Positions 44,237-55,424 of a stretch of 64,000 nt of DNA are shown here, piece after piece. The position numbers and the translations under genes were made by a program. Each line of letters opens with the position of its first letter. The stretch's first letter is position 1. The DNA comes from Cephalotrichum gorgonifer (Eukaryota; Ascomycota; Sordariomycetes; Microascales; Microascaceae), in the NCBI GenBank assembly GCA_900312665.1, contig ONZQ02000005.1, positions 2,087,077 through 2,151,076 on the forward strand. Reading direction: 5' to 3'. The notes under the pieces are model-generated. The model searched no databases. It saw only the letters and a program-made list of their open reading frames with translations, and was not told the DNA's origin.

Positions 44237-46485
44237 CTACCCATCCCCGTCATCCTTCTGATTGCTGTCAGGAACGTCGGCTCTGGGTACAAGTTTCTGC
44301 CTGTACCGGGAGACTTTTCTAAGGACCCCATGCAATGGCGAATTGGGTTCCATGACTAAGATGATAGCCCAAATAACAAGAGAAAGGGATGAGAAACATA
44401 AAAATGGGGGGTCGAATTTAACGATTCCGGCCTGCATGATACTGCTGACGACGGTCACAGGTAGAGAATGATGGAACTGCGGGTTTTCTTGATGAGCGAT
44501 CTGATGTCTCGGGGCGTTTGAGAGCCACTATTGAGAAACTTACCAGGGTAACAGTCCATTGCTGCATAACAGAAGCACGGTCCCCCCTTACCATGACCAT
44601 TCCCTTGATCTAGAAAAGTTGGAAGACGACGAGATTAGCAAAAAGGGGACGGCATGCTTCCTCGTGGCCCTGAGCGAGTTTTCAGTCCGAAACGTACCTC
44701 GTCTTGAAAGCGTTTGCACTTGCCTTCAAGATCCTTCAGTTCTCCTTGGATTCTTCGAAGCTCCTCAAAAATGTTGGATATCTCATTGAATTGGCGTGCC
44801 AGCTGCATTTCTTGCAAGCTACCGTTGGAGTGGTCCCCGTGCTGCGTCTCGAACCGGTCCCACGCATGGATGTTTCCAGCGAGGGACCCAGCTAGGTCAC
44901 CAATGAGACTGATCGTTTTGCTCACCCACTTCTCGCTCCTCTCAAGGCATTCGGTATGGCTCTGAGCGCTCTCGGTTCCTCGCGTTTGTTGCAGTAATGT
45001 GACGGACGGAGACTCAAGCTGAGGTTCACAGTTAGTTAGCAAGTATAACACAGCTCCATCTTTTTTTTATAAGAGAAACCCCTTTTTTCCAAGTGATCAA
45101 CAGTGGTATGTACCTTAGGGAATGGATAGGGATGAACAAAGGGTTCGTTATTCACTTACATATTCCTTGATGGCCCTCTTCAGCCTGCCCGTAGTATTTG
45201 TCCACTCGTTCTCTGCATTTTCGGCCCGTACTTTCAGGACAAGTAGGAAATAGTGTTTTGGGTCGGTGTGTGGTGTATCGGCCAATTCTCTCCCCATCGT
45301 CACGGCATCGAACTCATCTCCCTCGTCGTGCTTCCTAGGTCCGATTTCCACATCGGCATCACCATCGAAAACCGCGGATTGTTGCTTACAATCCGCGATG
45401 TCCATTTCCGTGGTATCGGAAGCCCAATTCGCGGTGGTGTAGTCATAATGAAGCAACGAGTTGTTGTTCTCGTTGCAATCATGCTCCAATGATTTGTCGA
45501 CTAGGGAGTAGACGTCCCAAATCTCCTTGGAATATCCGGCCACCACGCAGGATGCCTGGGCTTCGTGTAGAAGCTCAAGCTTACCGTTCGAGCCTGCTGG
45601 GCTTTCCGTTGGGGACAGAAAGCTCAGATCAGACGTCTTTTCCGGACGGTGGAGATCTCCATAGTGACGGCAGGGTGCTATTGCTTGACGGTTGACGTCT
45701 CTGAGTACCGGATATGACATGTGGAACTCCATTGCGAATGTGGGATGGCCCGGCTGGAGAAGAGAATATCAGCAAGGACGCAATATTGGTTTTCCCCGCT
45801 CGTTCGCTTACAGATAGGCTAATATTGACGTCCTTTTTGGCTTCGAAATGCCTCCACAGGAATTTCCTTAGGATAGGGGCCATTAATGGAGTGGATGTCA
45901 ACACAACTGCCGCCACTGCTTCGGCGTTCGGCGTCAAGATGTGACTAGAGCTGGGGTTAGCGGGGACAACATGGTGGATACAGCTAGGGTAATAATACAT
46001 TCTCCTCATGGCTGCTGGTACCTCTCCAAGTTCATCAAAACGCTGGACGCTTATTAGTTCACGCCCAGTCAAGACAAACGATAGTAGTTGCACACCTTCT
46101 GCCTGAGAGCCTGGTATAAATCTTCAACTGACATACATCCGTTATACGAACGAGGTTCCATGCCTAGACTTCTATCGTCGAGCCATACTGCTGTGTTAGG
46201 TGAGGGTGCGGGTGGGCCGTTCCAAATTTTCTCGAGGTCGGCATTTGAACAATGCTCATTGAAGCAATCGGCTCGAGGGTTGGGTTTGGATGAGCATATT
46301 GGACCGTCGTCCAAGAAAATTTGCAGGAGGTTTGCGTCAGGATCTAGCTTAAGACGATCACAGAAGAGTGAGGCATTCGCACGCTTCTCTGCGAACGCAT
46401 GGGGGGTTGCACCAGGAACCCGGGGCGGGTGGAGATGTCTGGCGGGAGGCCGGGGTGTGAGGTCCCGGGTCACTGGCTCATGCAT
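44237..46485 (-). CDS. Conserved fungal protein with C-terminal membrane segment
   Basis: Six exons (minus strand): 46485-46096, 46042-45812, 45753-45160, 45018-44698, 44609-44544 and 44476-44237 (613 residues). Every intron is GT-AG and all joins are in phase, giving LRQKRFDELGEVPAAMRRMYY, NISLSPGHPTFAMEFHMSY, AIKEYLESPSV and FQDEIKGMVM. The order matches an uncharacterised Pezizomycotina family: an MRRMYY...LTPNAE block, FAMEFHMSYPVLRD, AQASCVVAGY.., DPKHYFLLVLKVR..NEWTNT, then a helical bundle and a membrane helix (PPFLCFSSLSLVIWAIILVM). The tail resembles a CorA-type membrane end but is short. The last intron's acceptor is uncertain (CAG at 44477 or a later CAG near 44428). Function unknown. 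Confidence 0.72.
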
Positions 46486-46911
46486 GGTAACGTCATGGCG
46501 TCCGGGGTAATGTGACAGGTGTGATAACTTAAATTGATGGTGGGGACATGGAGAACTTCGAGGAAATATGATGAGATGTGCCAGGGGCTATATACTCGAG
46601 ATCCGAAGTGCACAACTCGCAATCGCTTGGATATCGGGAGGACCCGATATGAGGTAGCCGTAGCTCTCTGCAGCCGTTATCGGCCTCGTCATTGGAGGGT
46701 GTTTTGGCAGAAGGATAGGCGGACTATGATCATTAGGTCGCCTGGGTGAGTCGGCCACTATTAAGGCAGCACCGGTAAGCAAGTCCATTGGTGGTAGTGC
46801 GGTTCGTGGCCGCTACGAGAGTGCCACGTTTTTTTCTTGTTGCTGAAGGGTAGAGGCCCAACTTGGTCGTGGGACCAAACCGCTGCCGTGGGAAAATTCG
46901 GGGCTGCAAAT
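46486..46911. other. Spacer upstream of the six-exon gene
   Basis: No gene recognised; probably the promoter of the minus-strand gene. Confidence 0.35.
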
Positions 46912-47000
46912 AAGAACTTCGCTCACATATATGACGATATATTGATAGGCTCAGATCTTCAGATCAATCATGACACCGACCTCCTTCCACCCCCCCCCCC
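46912..47000 (+). repeat. Left flank of gap, near-copy of the right flank
   Basis: Runs from AAGAACTTCGCTCACATATA to a poly-C stretch. The same sequence, with a few single-base insertions, is found at 47249-47346 on the other side of the gap. Confidence 0.95.
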
Positions 47001-47015
47001 GCCCGACCGACTAAA

Positions 47016-47248
47016 NNNNNNNNNNNNNNNNNNNNNNNNNNNNNNNNNNNNNNNNNNNNNNNNNNNNNNNNNNNNNNNNNNNNNNNNNNNNNNNNNNNNN
47101 NNNNNNNNNNNNNNNNNNNNNNNNNNNNNNNNNNNNNNNNNNNNNNNNNNNNNNNNNNNNNNNNNNNNNNNNNNNNNNNNNNNNNNNNNNNNNNNNNNNN
47201 NNNNNNNNNNNNNNNNNNNNNNNNNNNNNNNNNNNNNNNNNNNNNNNN
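47016..47248. other. Assembly gap (233 N)
   Basis: Undetermined bases between two near-identical flanks. The gap is likely an artefact rather than real missing sequence. Confidence 1.
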
Positions 47249-47346
47249 AAGAACTTACGCTCACATATATGACGATATATTGATAGGCTCAGATCTTCAG
47301 ATACAATCACTAGACACCGACCTCCTTCCAACCCCCCCCCCCCCCC
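47249..47346 (+). repeat. Right flank of gap, near-copy of the left flank
   Basis: It matches 46912-47000 with small insertions (such as CTTACGCTC for CTTCGCTC) and also runs into poly-C. Confidence 0.95.
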
Positions 47347-47599
47347 GGGACATAAAAAACCCCTTCCTTACGGTTGGGGTCTATAAAGAGTTGGACGCCG
47401 CCCCCTTTTGGAGCCGTGATGACGGTTGGACGACATGAGATCAGATACTCGGACATCGCCGTCACGCGCCCCCGAACACCACACTAGTCATGGAATTATC
47501 AGCTAACCGCGGTTGCCGCCTTTTCTTTTTAAGGTGCACGGGTATTAAGATATGCATTACCAGTATCATTAGTACTGAAAATACTGTGTGTATAACAAA

Positions 47600-48001
47600 T
47601 TAAACTTTTATATCGACTGGCTCAACCTTCCCTTTTATCGCACCATTCCTTAATTGAAACCAGAAACACACACGACAGCGTTTCCACCCATCCGAGGTAA
47701 AAGACTCGCGGAGACTGTGAAAGGAGAGGAAACAACGTATGTGTGCATCCGATACCGATACCGTATCGTGACCATACGACAGGAAATCTTTCCTTTTATG
47801 CCACGACAACCACAGGCATTCGACACTTTCAAAGGTAGCCTCCGCGTCGTCATAAACCTCTAGAGTTGCCTTCATTTCGGGTCCACCGGCACCCCAGCGA
47901 ACGCCATCGACTGGACACTGAGGTATAATGCATATCTTAAAATCCATAAGGACGAAAAGGATAGCTACGCCCAATAAGATGGTGAGGCGTGGCAGGTTCA
48001 T
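47600..48001 (-). CDS. Possible small membrane-anchored or secreted protein
   Basis: A frame of 133 residues with a real ATG at 48001. The first 25 residues (NLPRLTILLGVAILFVLMDF) form a hydrophobic signal or anchor. The rest has five cysteines but no known pattern. It ends close to the zinc-ribbon gene on the same strand (20 bases). No family was recognised, so the call rests only on the start codon and the hydrophobic N-terminus. Confidence 0.35.
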   Translation of the reverse strand: MNLPRLTILLGVAILFVLMDFKICIIPQCPVDGVRWGAGGPEMKATLEVYDDAEATFESVECLWLSWHKRKDFLSYGHDTVSVSDAHIRCFLSFHSLRESFTSDGWKRCRVCFWFQLRNGAIKGKVEPVDIKV

Positions 48002-48021
48002 CTGAGACTCCGCCTGGTTGC

Positions 48022-48606
48022 CTAGGTCGCGAGGTATGGTGGATTGGGTCGAAATTCAAGGCGTCTAGGATTGGGCTGTATGGCAGGGTGATATGGATTG
48101 GTCGGCCGCGATTCCCAGAGAGAAGTGCAAAAATAGTTCTGGGTTTCGGCTCGATTGGATACTAACAACGTGTTAGAGGCGCGATTAATACCCGAGTTAT
48201 CTGACGGGAAGTCGGAGCGGGGCCAGCCTACATCATGATTTAGCTCTCTAGTGGAGTATAACCCAATATGATGGGCATGCGCCCCACCATACCACGACCA
48301 CAAACGACCATCCTCATCCTCGCTGACGAGTAAATGTTCAAGACCGTATGGATTCTTTACTCTGACTTTTATCACCGGACAGTAAGCACACCGAGGCGTA
48401 CCACAGTCACTGCAAGGGTCCATTCGAATTGGCATTGCTGATTTACCACAGGTACACTACTACTATGTCAGAGAGAGAGCATGACTTTGACTCCACAAAA
48501 AACCTGCCCCTGGTGAACTTACACATTGCCACTGAACGACCTGCTTCTTCGGGGCTAAGGTTCTAGGCTCGCCCGTACTGACCCCGACCATATTAAACTT
48601 TTCCAT
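48022..48606 (-). CDS. Small cysteine-rich, zinc-ribbon-like protein
   Basis: Exons (minus strand) 48606-48523 and 48456-48022 (172 residues). The intron starts GTAAGT, ends GTAG, and joins VVQWQC to CTCGKSAMPIRMDPC. The result, WQCCTCGK...DPCSDCGTPRCAYCPV, is a double CxxC pattern like the short zinc-ribbon proteins common in ascomycetes (W.CC.CG...C..C.H.RC..C). The C-terminal 90 residues are disordered (Pro, Asn, Arg-rich). Without the join the first Cys pair would be lost, which supports the model. Metal binding is likely; function unknown. Confidence 0.65.
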
Positions 48607-50759
48607 CGCGTTGTCGACTAGGGTTGGAATTAAACCTCAAGAGGCATGAGAGGGAATTTTGGGCCTGAGGCCAACGTGATTGCAAGCAATGACAGATATC
48701 GGAAATAATTGACCAATGAAACCTTGCAACTACCCGCCCAAGGTGGAATGCATTACTGGACTTCTAATTGGCCAATTGCACAATGGGGCGGCAACAAAAA
48801 ACATGAAAAAAACGCCTCGCTTCACCTTATTCCAGCGGGAAAAAAAAAAGAAAAAAAAGGGGGAAGGAGACATGTCCTTATAATACCGCACTGGCTCATG
48901 CATGGATGGCGCTGTCTGCACCCCCAACAAACCAAACCTCCTACCTCAACCCACAAAACCACTCCCAGTATTTGATTGCATCAACAAAGTCCCGCTAATG
49001 CACCGGTTACCCTAGTGTAGCAGGCCAAGTATGTCGCCTAATCTGCTACAGGCACAATAGCATTCAATAGTCGACACGGGCTCGGGAGATCGCTGCGAGT
49101 ATGCCCGGGCTTCAGCGCTCATCCGTTCGAGGTTGGTCGCACATTAGGAATTAAGCCAAAAGGCTGACGTGGCGATATGTCGGCCGGGGACACAGACCTG
49201 CAGTGCCGGGTCTTAGACCAGGAATATAACGCCCGAGACCGGACTTGGAAATATGTATGTAATGGAGGACGGAGTTTGGGGAACCGCTCACTAGAGCCCG
49301 CCACCGCTCCCCCCACCTTGCTTGTGGTGATCATTTAAGGAATATCACGACCAAGCATATGATAGAGTGAAACAATAATAGGGGAGAAACTGAGTCCTGA
49401 TATCACGATGTCTAGGGATGCCCAGGTTTTGATAAAAGCAAGTGGAATGGAAAGAAAGAAAGAAAAGGAAATAGAGGCAAATGGAGAGAGATTAAAGAGA
49501 ATAAATACTTGAAAACGCCAGAAAGGACACTGTGGTGTGAGAACCAGGATCGTGTTAGGTGCCAAGGCCAATGGGAGACCCCCCACTGATGCGTGTCCGC
49601 ATCGAACGCCACAACAACTAGATGCGATCCATGTATGTACGTGGGGTAACATGCATTCCCCTTACTGTATGTATTCTTTCCATCCTGCCCCCAACAATCG
49701 CTTTCTTTCGACCCATACTTTCCGATGCACTAATGCACCGTTCCGCGGTTAAGTAGGTGATTGGCTAACGAGCAAAATGTCGGTGAGCGCATGTCCCACC
49801 GAGAAGGAGGAAACCTCAACCATGAAAAATTTAGTAATTCTACACCGGTTGTTAAGGAGCATTCATTGGAAGATAAGCTCCGGTGTGCGGCGGGTGGCTG
49901 AAGGACGGGAAGATACAGCTGGTAGATATTTGTGCGAATGTGAGACCACAAACATATGCATGGTGGTGGTACTCAGTAGTATGTGCCCATACACGACCAA
50001 CAGCCCCCGATTTAGCCTGCATCTGGATCCCACGATACTGGCTCATAGTGTCCAGACCGCTCCGTCTTATACTACAATCTGTAGCAATCGGACCCCTTCA
50101 TTGGACGCATGTCGCAAATGGGATGGAGACGTCGTCCAACATGGCGTTACAAACCCCGCGTGTGATCATCACCTGCATAGAGGTATGATTGGAGGTGGAA
50201 TGCACGGGTAGTCGTTCACAATTTCGTCGGGAATCTTGAGCATAGGCCCTGATGGAGAACTGCCGTGGGAAGCAGAGGTCGGCTCATGGACTTGCATTGA
50301 CCTTTCCACAGAGGGCCGGTTTGGAATCCCGTCATCGAAAAAAGGCTCCAGGGAATTTTGAGCGTAGGAGGCTATGGGGTATGGTCGTGGGAAACAGACA
50401 TCCGGGCTCCCCAGGCTCTTAGGCCCGAAGCGCTCTCGTTCATTGGGCTTCTCCACGTTTCTTCTTACGCGTCTGGCTGGCGAGCCACCCAGCCGGCTGG
50501 TCCTCCCGCAAATGGTGTGAATGTCTGAGATAGAGGAGAATCTCTTACCCTCGTATGGAATGATAGGGTCGTCTCTTTCTCCTTCCATTGTCGGAGGAGG
50601 GGACGTAGTACGTTTTACAAAGGCCCAAAGGCCGGACGTTTCCACACCTACTTACTAGTTTTGTGTGATGCCCCATAGACAACGTTCAAGCTCATGGAGG
50701 CTCAGCGATGTCATTCAGGACTTCCTCAGTCATATTTCATCTTAGCGATGCCCCAGGCA
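48607..50759. other. Gene-poor stretch
   Basis: No supported gene. Frames at 49335-49652 (hydrophobic, minus), 49777-50211 (plus) and 50169-50645 (minus) show no family pattern. Short A-rich runs lie at 48841-48858. Confidence 0.4.
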
Positions 50760-51322
50760 TTACCGGATGACCATAAGGGCGCAGCCTTGGCCTGGAGCGG
50801 TAAGTGACCTCACGGTGAAGGGTGATAAGGAACAGGTTGATTCATGAGGGTATGTCGCCGCATACTGTAGCCTATAGGGCGAAGATTCTGCAGAACTACA
50901 TGCAGAACCATGATGCAGGGGAAACCCGCATCTAACTGTGGTCCCGAAAGGGCTCAACTCAGAAGAGGAAGCTAATGAACGAGCTTTCTCATATTCTTGT
51001 GAAGTAACTCTTAGAATAAGGGAACCAGGAGAGATACAGCTTCGAAATTCTGGATTCCCAGTATGTAGGGAATGATCAATCTCGTGGTCGAGTCTCGAGT
51101 CAGTAGACGAACGGGTGCACTCAAAAGAGCTCATCGAAGATACACATCGAGGAGTGAGGGTATTTGGAGGTCAAAATCGTGTTCCAGAACCTGAGTCAAG
51201 CTTCTGAGCTCGCGTACGATTCCGTACAATCGGGTCAACAAAGGAATCGTATTCAGATACTTCTCTAAGCCCAAGAATCCGGGTAAAGAGGTCGAAGGAA
51301 ACATATGAAAAGCATGAAGCAT
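50760..51322 (-). other. Two overlapping minus-strand frames, possible unrecognised gene
   Basis: A frame from ATG 51322 (63 residues, helical, with IPLLTRLYGIVRELRSLTQVLEHDF) ends in a TGA that overlaps the ATG of the next frame (51134 to 50760, 124 residues). A TATATAA-like word lies just upstream near 51360. The first peptide looks protein-like, the second is Ser-rich and featureless. An intron joining the two could not be placed. It may be one spliced gene, a decayed gene, or chance. Confidence 0.25.
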
Positions 51323-52482
51323 GACAAGAAGACCTAGAAGGGGGTGTCATAGGGATGTTATATACAAGAATACTGTATGCACGCGAGTCATCAAACCACT
51401 GGGCTGGCTCTGGCCTCTCCGAGATCCTGTACCGGCGCTAATCTACCTACCCTGGACCACCTTAGTAGTCACCCCGTCTTCCGAACCTATAAATGTCTTC
51501 ACTATTTACTAGGCAAATATTGCCCCACAAGCGTCCAAGTCTCGTCAGGGAAAGAATATACAAATGGTTTACTAGTCCGGCGATTATAAGTTAGATCAAA
51601 CTCCTCAATTAGGTTGCAGCGAGAGTGCCTGCTTGGCTTGGATGCTTATCGCTAAAAATGAAGACTTGCTTCCAAATAAACCGTAACAGTTGACAGCAAG
51701 CGGTCTCGACCGCCAACGTAGGCGTAAAGGATGAGAGGCCATCGGCACCGTGCAAGGGGAGCGACCTTTACTCTGTCGCCCGGTGATGTTTGCGCTAGCC
51801 ACTATCGTCTTGGTATAATAACTCGGACAGCAGCCAGCAACAGAGAAATGAAAATGCCCTCCTGTCGCTGCGTCATGCTATTGTAGGTGTTTGCTCAACC
51901 AAGGTAATGCTTACAAGCACGCCAGCTACCTGGCATACTAGTCCGCTTTCCTTCTGGCGCCGTAATGAACAACGAATTCATAAATCACACGGGAACATAG
52001 ATTGATTTGATATAGTCGGCCAAATTTCACGAGAATTCATTTCGGTAAGAGGCATCAAATATAAGTGGCCAGCCGCCCACTGCCAAGCGCCGCCTCGGGT
52101 AGTCGGAATGTTGAAGTGAACGGGGGACGAGGGGGCTAATTAGACTCTTCCCGTTTTTAGCCTAGCTGGGCAAAGGTGAGTGGGCCTGCGGAACCGAACC
52201 GATTCCTTCACCAGGACTGAAGGATTGAGTGGGCCCGGAAAGGGTGCCATGTGCTCGGCCAGACTCGTACTCAAAATTTCCCGTCCAATAATTCTTTCTT
52301 TTTCCTTCATTCCCCTTTTCGCTTGCCCATTTCACCCACAAGAACTTTTGAGAGGGACAGGAAATCGAGAAAGAGGCGGTTGAAATTGAAGAAAAGTCGC
52401 TCGTTTTTTTTTTTTTTGCGTTTTGTCGGGATTATTTCCAACCTCCTTTCCCTTCGTTCACCCCTCAACGGCAAGATCGACC
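51323..52482. other. Spacer and promoter of the GPI-type protein gene
   Basis: No gene recognised. A T-run (about 13 T) and pyrimidine-rich leader lie just before the ATG at 52483. Confidence 0.4.
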
Positions 52483-53539
52483 ATGGTCATGAACACAGCT
52501 CTCGGGCGCGTCGCGCTCGCTTGTGGCGCTCTTGCGCCTGCCGTCTTGGCGCAACAGACGACGGTGGTACGTACAGGTAGAGGACAGCGCCCTTGGAAGG
52601 CTCAGGCTCAGGGCCGGTGGACATCAGGGCCAGGCGAGTCTTTTTCGCGAGCACGAACTGACAAAGGGGCGCGTTTTTAGCAAGGCTGGATTCCCTATGT
52701 CGGAGGCGGTCCCGATGAGGCCGAGTTCTACGCTAGCGCGACATTGGATGTGAAGACAACGGTGAGCTATTCCCTATCATTCCGCCCCTCCGCTTCTTGT
52801 ATCTCCTTGCAAGCACTGCGACGGGATCTTCCAAGTTCTATCGTACTCATGAAGATTTGGGTTATCGCAGATTGGCAACGCCGTGGTAGCTGTTGTCAAG
52901 ATGCCCGACGAGTTCGGAGAAGAAGGAAGCGACGCGTACAATCCCGAGTTCACCATTGGGCCGAATAGTAAGTTTCCAATGCTCACGAATGGATGGCACT
53001 TTCTATGTTTCACGTGCTGAACTGACCTTCTATAGCCTTCCACATCGATTGGACCTATACCTACACCGAGACCGACGAGGCCACGACGACCCTTTCGGTT
53101 GCGTATGTATACTCGCGTACCCGGACCCCTATCTCTGTCATCCCCTCAAAGCTAATCTTCCCCCTCGCGTCCTAGCTCCGAGATGTATGACTGCACCTTC
53201 TCCGGGTGCCCTGTCGCGACGGCGGGATCGTGCACGTTCGCGGGCGGCAGCAGCGACGATGACGACGACGACGACGACGGGCCGAGGAGCGGCACCTACG
53301 TCCTTGCCTCCACGGACCTTCACTTCTACCCCCTCACGCTCGCCACTCCTCTCCCCACTGCCCTGCCAGACAGCTGCAGCGGCGACAACGAGAATAGCGG
53401 GGATAGTGAGGCGACGCCTACGAAGACTACGGGATCGGAGGATCAGGCTGCCGCGTCAGACTCGCCGAATGGAGGGTGGAGGGCCTCGGTTTCGTTGTTT
53501 GGCCTTATCTCGGGTGCTGTCCTGGCGCTTGCCATCTAG
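52483..53539 (+). CDS. Predicted GPI-anchored cell-surface protein
   Basis: Five exons: 52483-52566, 52681-52761, 52871-52967, 53036-53102 and 53176-53539 (230 residues). All introns are GT-AG with closed frames (TTVQGWIPYVGG, KTTIGNAVVAVV, GPNTFHIDWTYTY, SVASEMYDCTF). A signal peptide (ending AVLAQ) and a C-terminal hydrophobic tail (SVSLFGLISGAVLALAI) after an Asn/Gly-rich spacer predict a GPI anchor. The ectodomain is beta-rich with four cysteines and a run of eight Asp (SSDDDDDDDDG). It resembles the many fungal small GPI proteins of unknown function. None of the single open frames shows the whole protein; the model depends on the joins. Confidence 0.78.
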
Positions 53540-54060
53540 GGTGGCTGCTAGGCCCGACATTGTCGCAGCAGCGATATGTTTCCCACCGCGTGTCTCGATG
53601 CATCACATTTATAGAACCTAATATGTATAGAGCTTAATATACTTCTGCATCGACTCTTGAATAGGCTGCGCAGGTGGATCTCGCACCTGGCTCGCCAAGG
53701 CATTATTTATGCCCCGAGCTGGAGACTGAACCTTGACCTAGGTGTTTTACAGTACAGCTGTACGGCCAGGAACGTCTTCTTTCATAATGCGTAAATACAC
53801 CCAATAATTACCCACTTTCGCTTCGGATAGGGTAGTTTCGCGGGAGCCTTATTCTCTCACGTGGTAGGCTGCCTATGCACACCCACCGATCAGTCCCTGT
53901 GCGACAATACCGTCTCGAACCCCGCATGCGGCAGGCATCAACACAAATGTCTCAATAATGACTTCTCGATGAAGCTGTAAACGGCCTATTCCTTCCCTCG
54001 CCACGACGGATGGACTGATACTACGGATTGTCATAACCTGAAAATCGCAACGAATATACC
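53540..54060. other. Spacer between two plus-strand genes
   Basis: Nothing recognised. Confidence 0.4.
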
Positions 54061-54555
54061 ATGTGGAACAACCTTCGCTCCTTTCTTCAGCCACCGAACC
54101 TGCCTTCTCAGCCAAACCTCCCTCCACCCGTATCCATCACCGGCATCAGGTTCCCTGCCGACGGGTCCGAGAAGCACCTGATATCCCTTACCACGACCAC
54201 TCACGGGGTATATGAGGGACCAGACTCTTCCTGGGGGCATGTACCCGACCTGCGGAGCTTCTGGAAGATCCAAAGGGCGTGGCAGTGGCGCGATATCGAA
54301 ACCTTTCGGCTCGAGAACCAGCCGATACGCAGCTGCAACGGCCTATATGTCGTCTTCTTCTCGTTTGACGACTCGTTACCGGAGAACAGGAACTTCCCGG
54401 TGGGTATATATGGACGGGAGAGACATTTTGTCGGGGATGTGTTCGTCGTCAAGCTGAAGGGGGATGAAATCGGATCTGACTTGGGGGAGGATGGATGGGC
54501 CGTGTGGGATGACGTACCTGGGGATATCTTGAGCTTGCCTGTCATGAAATCGTGA
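54061..54555 (+). CDS. Hypothetical protein
   Basis: Single exon of 164 residues with an ACCATG start context. It begins with Pro-rich MWNNLRSFLQPPNLPSQPNLPPP, then a mixed alpha/beta region with VSITGIRFPADGSEKHLISL, RSFWKIQRAWQWRDIE and HFVGDVFVVKLKGDE. There is no signal, membrane helix or known motif. GC-rich third positions and a lack of rival frames support coding. The tRNA-Ala gene lies 183 bases downstream on the other strand. Confidence 0.6.
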   Translation: MWNNLRSFLQPPNLPSQPNLPPPVSITGIRFPADGSEKHLISLTTTTHGVYEGPDSSWGHVPDLRSFWKIQRAWQWRDIETFRLENQPIRSCNGLYVVFFSFDDSLPENRNFPVGIYGRERHFVGDVFVVKLKGDEIGSDLGEDGWAVWDDVPGDILSLPVMKS

Positions 54556-54737
54556 GACTGGATGTCTGGGTGTCTTTTGAAGGGATATCGAGGGGTATAC
54601 AGGGGAGTACGAGGTGTAAACTGACAAACTACAAGACGCTCCTTTAACCATAATGCGTACATAAACATACAAACCTCAAAATAAAGATATGTTTACTAGG
54701 CACACCGGCCCGGATGATGTACATAGGGGCAAAAAAG

Positions 54738-54825
54738 TGGACACACCAGGAATCGAACCAGGGACCGCCTCTAATTTGCTCCTTTCGGATGCTAAAGAGG
54801 AATTATACCACTAAACCATGCGCCC
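54738..54825 (-). tRNA. tRNA-Ala (anticodon AGC) with intron
   Basis: Acceptor GGGCGCA pairs with TGTGTCC (with G-U pairs). D-arm GGTTTAGTGGTATAAT and T-arm GGTTCGATTCC are clear. The anticodon stem CCTCT/AGAGG encloses TTAGCA plus about 16 extra bases, an intron after position 37. A T-run follows on the minus strand. Confidence 0.88.
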
Positions 54826-55424
54826 CTCTTTGTTGAAAACTGGTTCGCGCTGCCTGGACAGAAGAAGTTGCCACGCGACTGGCCCACTACTATTGTTCGG
54901 CATACATTGCTCCGGGGTGGGGCCATAAGTTAAGGTACCTCCGTCCAGGTACGATTCTAGCTTGCAACAGAGGTACAAGTACGAATCTGGATGGTTGGGT
55001 TAATGAATCTCCGCCTATCTAGTATTACATTGTAGGTGTACTACTGCCCTCTCCTTCGCTTAGAACTGTGGCCACCCACCCATTCATTCTTTCTTGAGCA
55101 CCACAGAACCGAGCGCCTGATAGATAATCCACTTCTCCAGCCGCGAGTGTCTTGGCTTTTTCCCGCCTGGAACCCATCACATGCCAGCCCTTGCATGATA
55201 AATTGCATGCACTCCAACACCTGCAACCTGCGCCTTGTCGTCACATAAGCGCAACACCGTGGTTGTGGTTGTGTCTGGGCGGCGGGAAGGAACATTTGCC
55301 TCGAGGACCAGAGGTGCGTGTAAAAATAGCTCATATCCATAATTGCACTAGTGTATTTCCAACGCCTCGCCCGCTCTAAATGGAATCTGATGCTTTCTGG
55401 TATTCTAACATATCCAACGCCCGT
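54826..55424. other. Spacer, no gene seen
   Basis: Nothing recognised apart from the tRNA upstream region. Confidence 0.4.
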
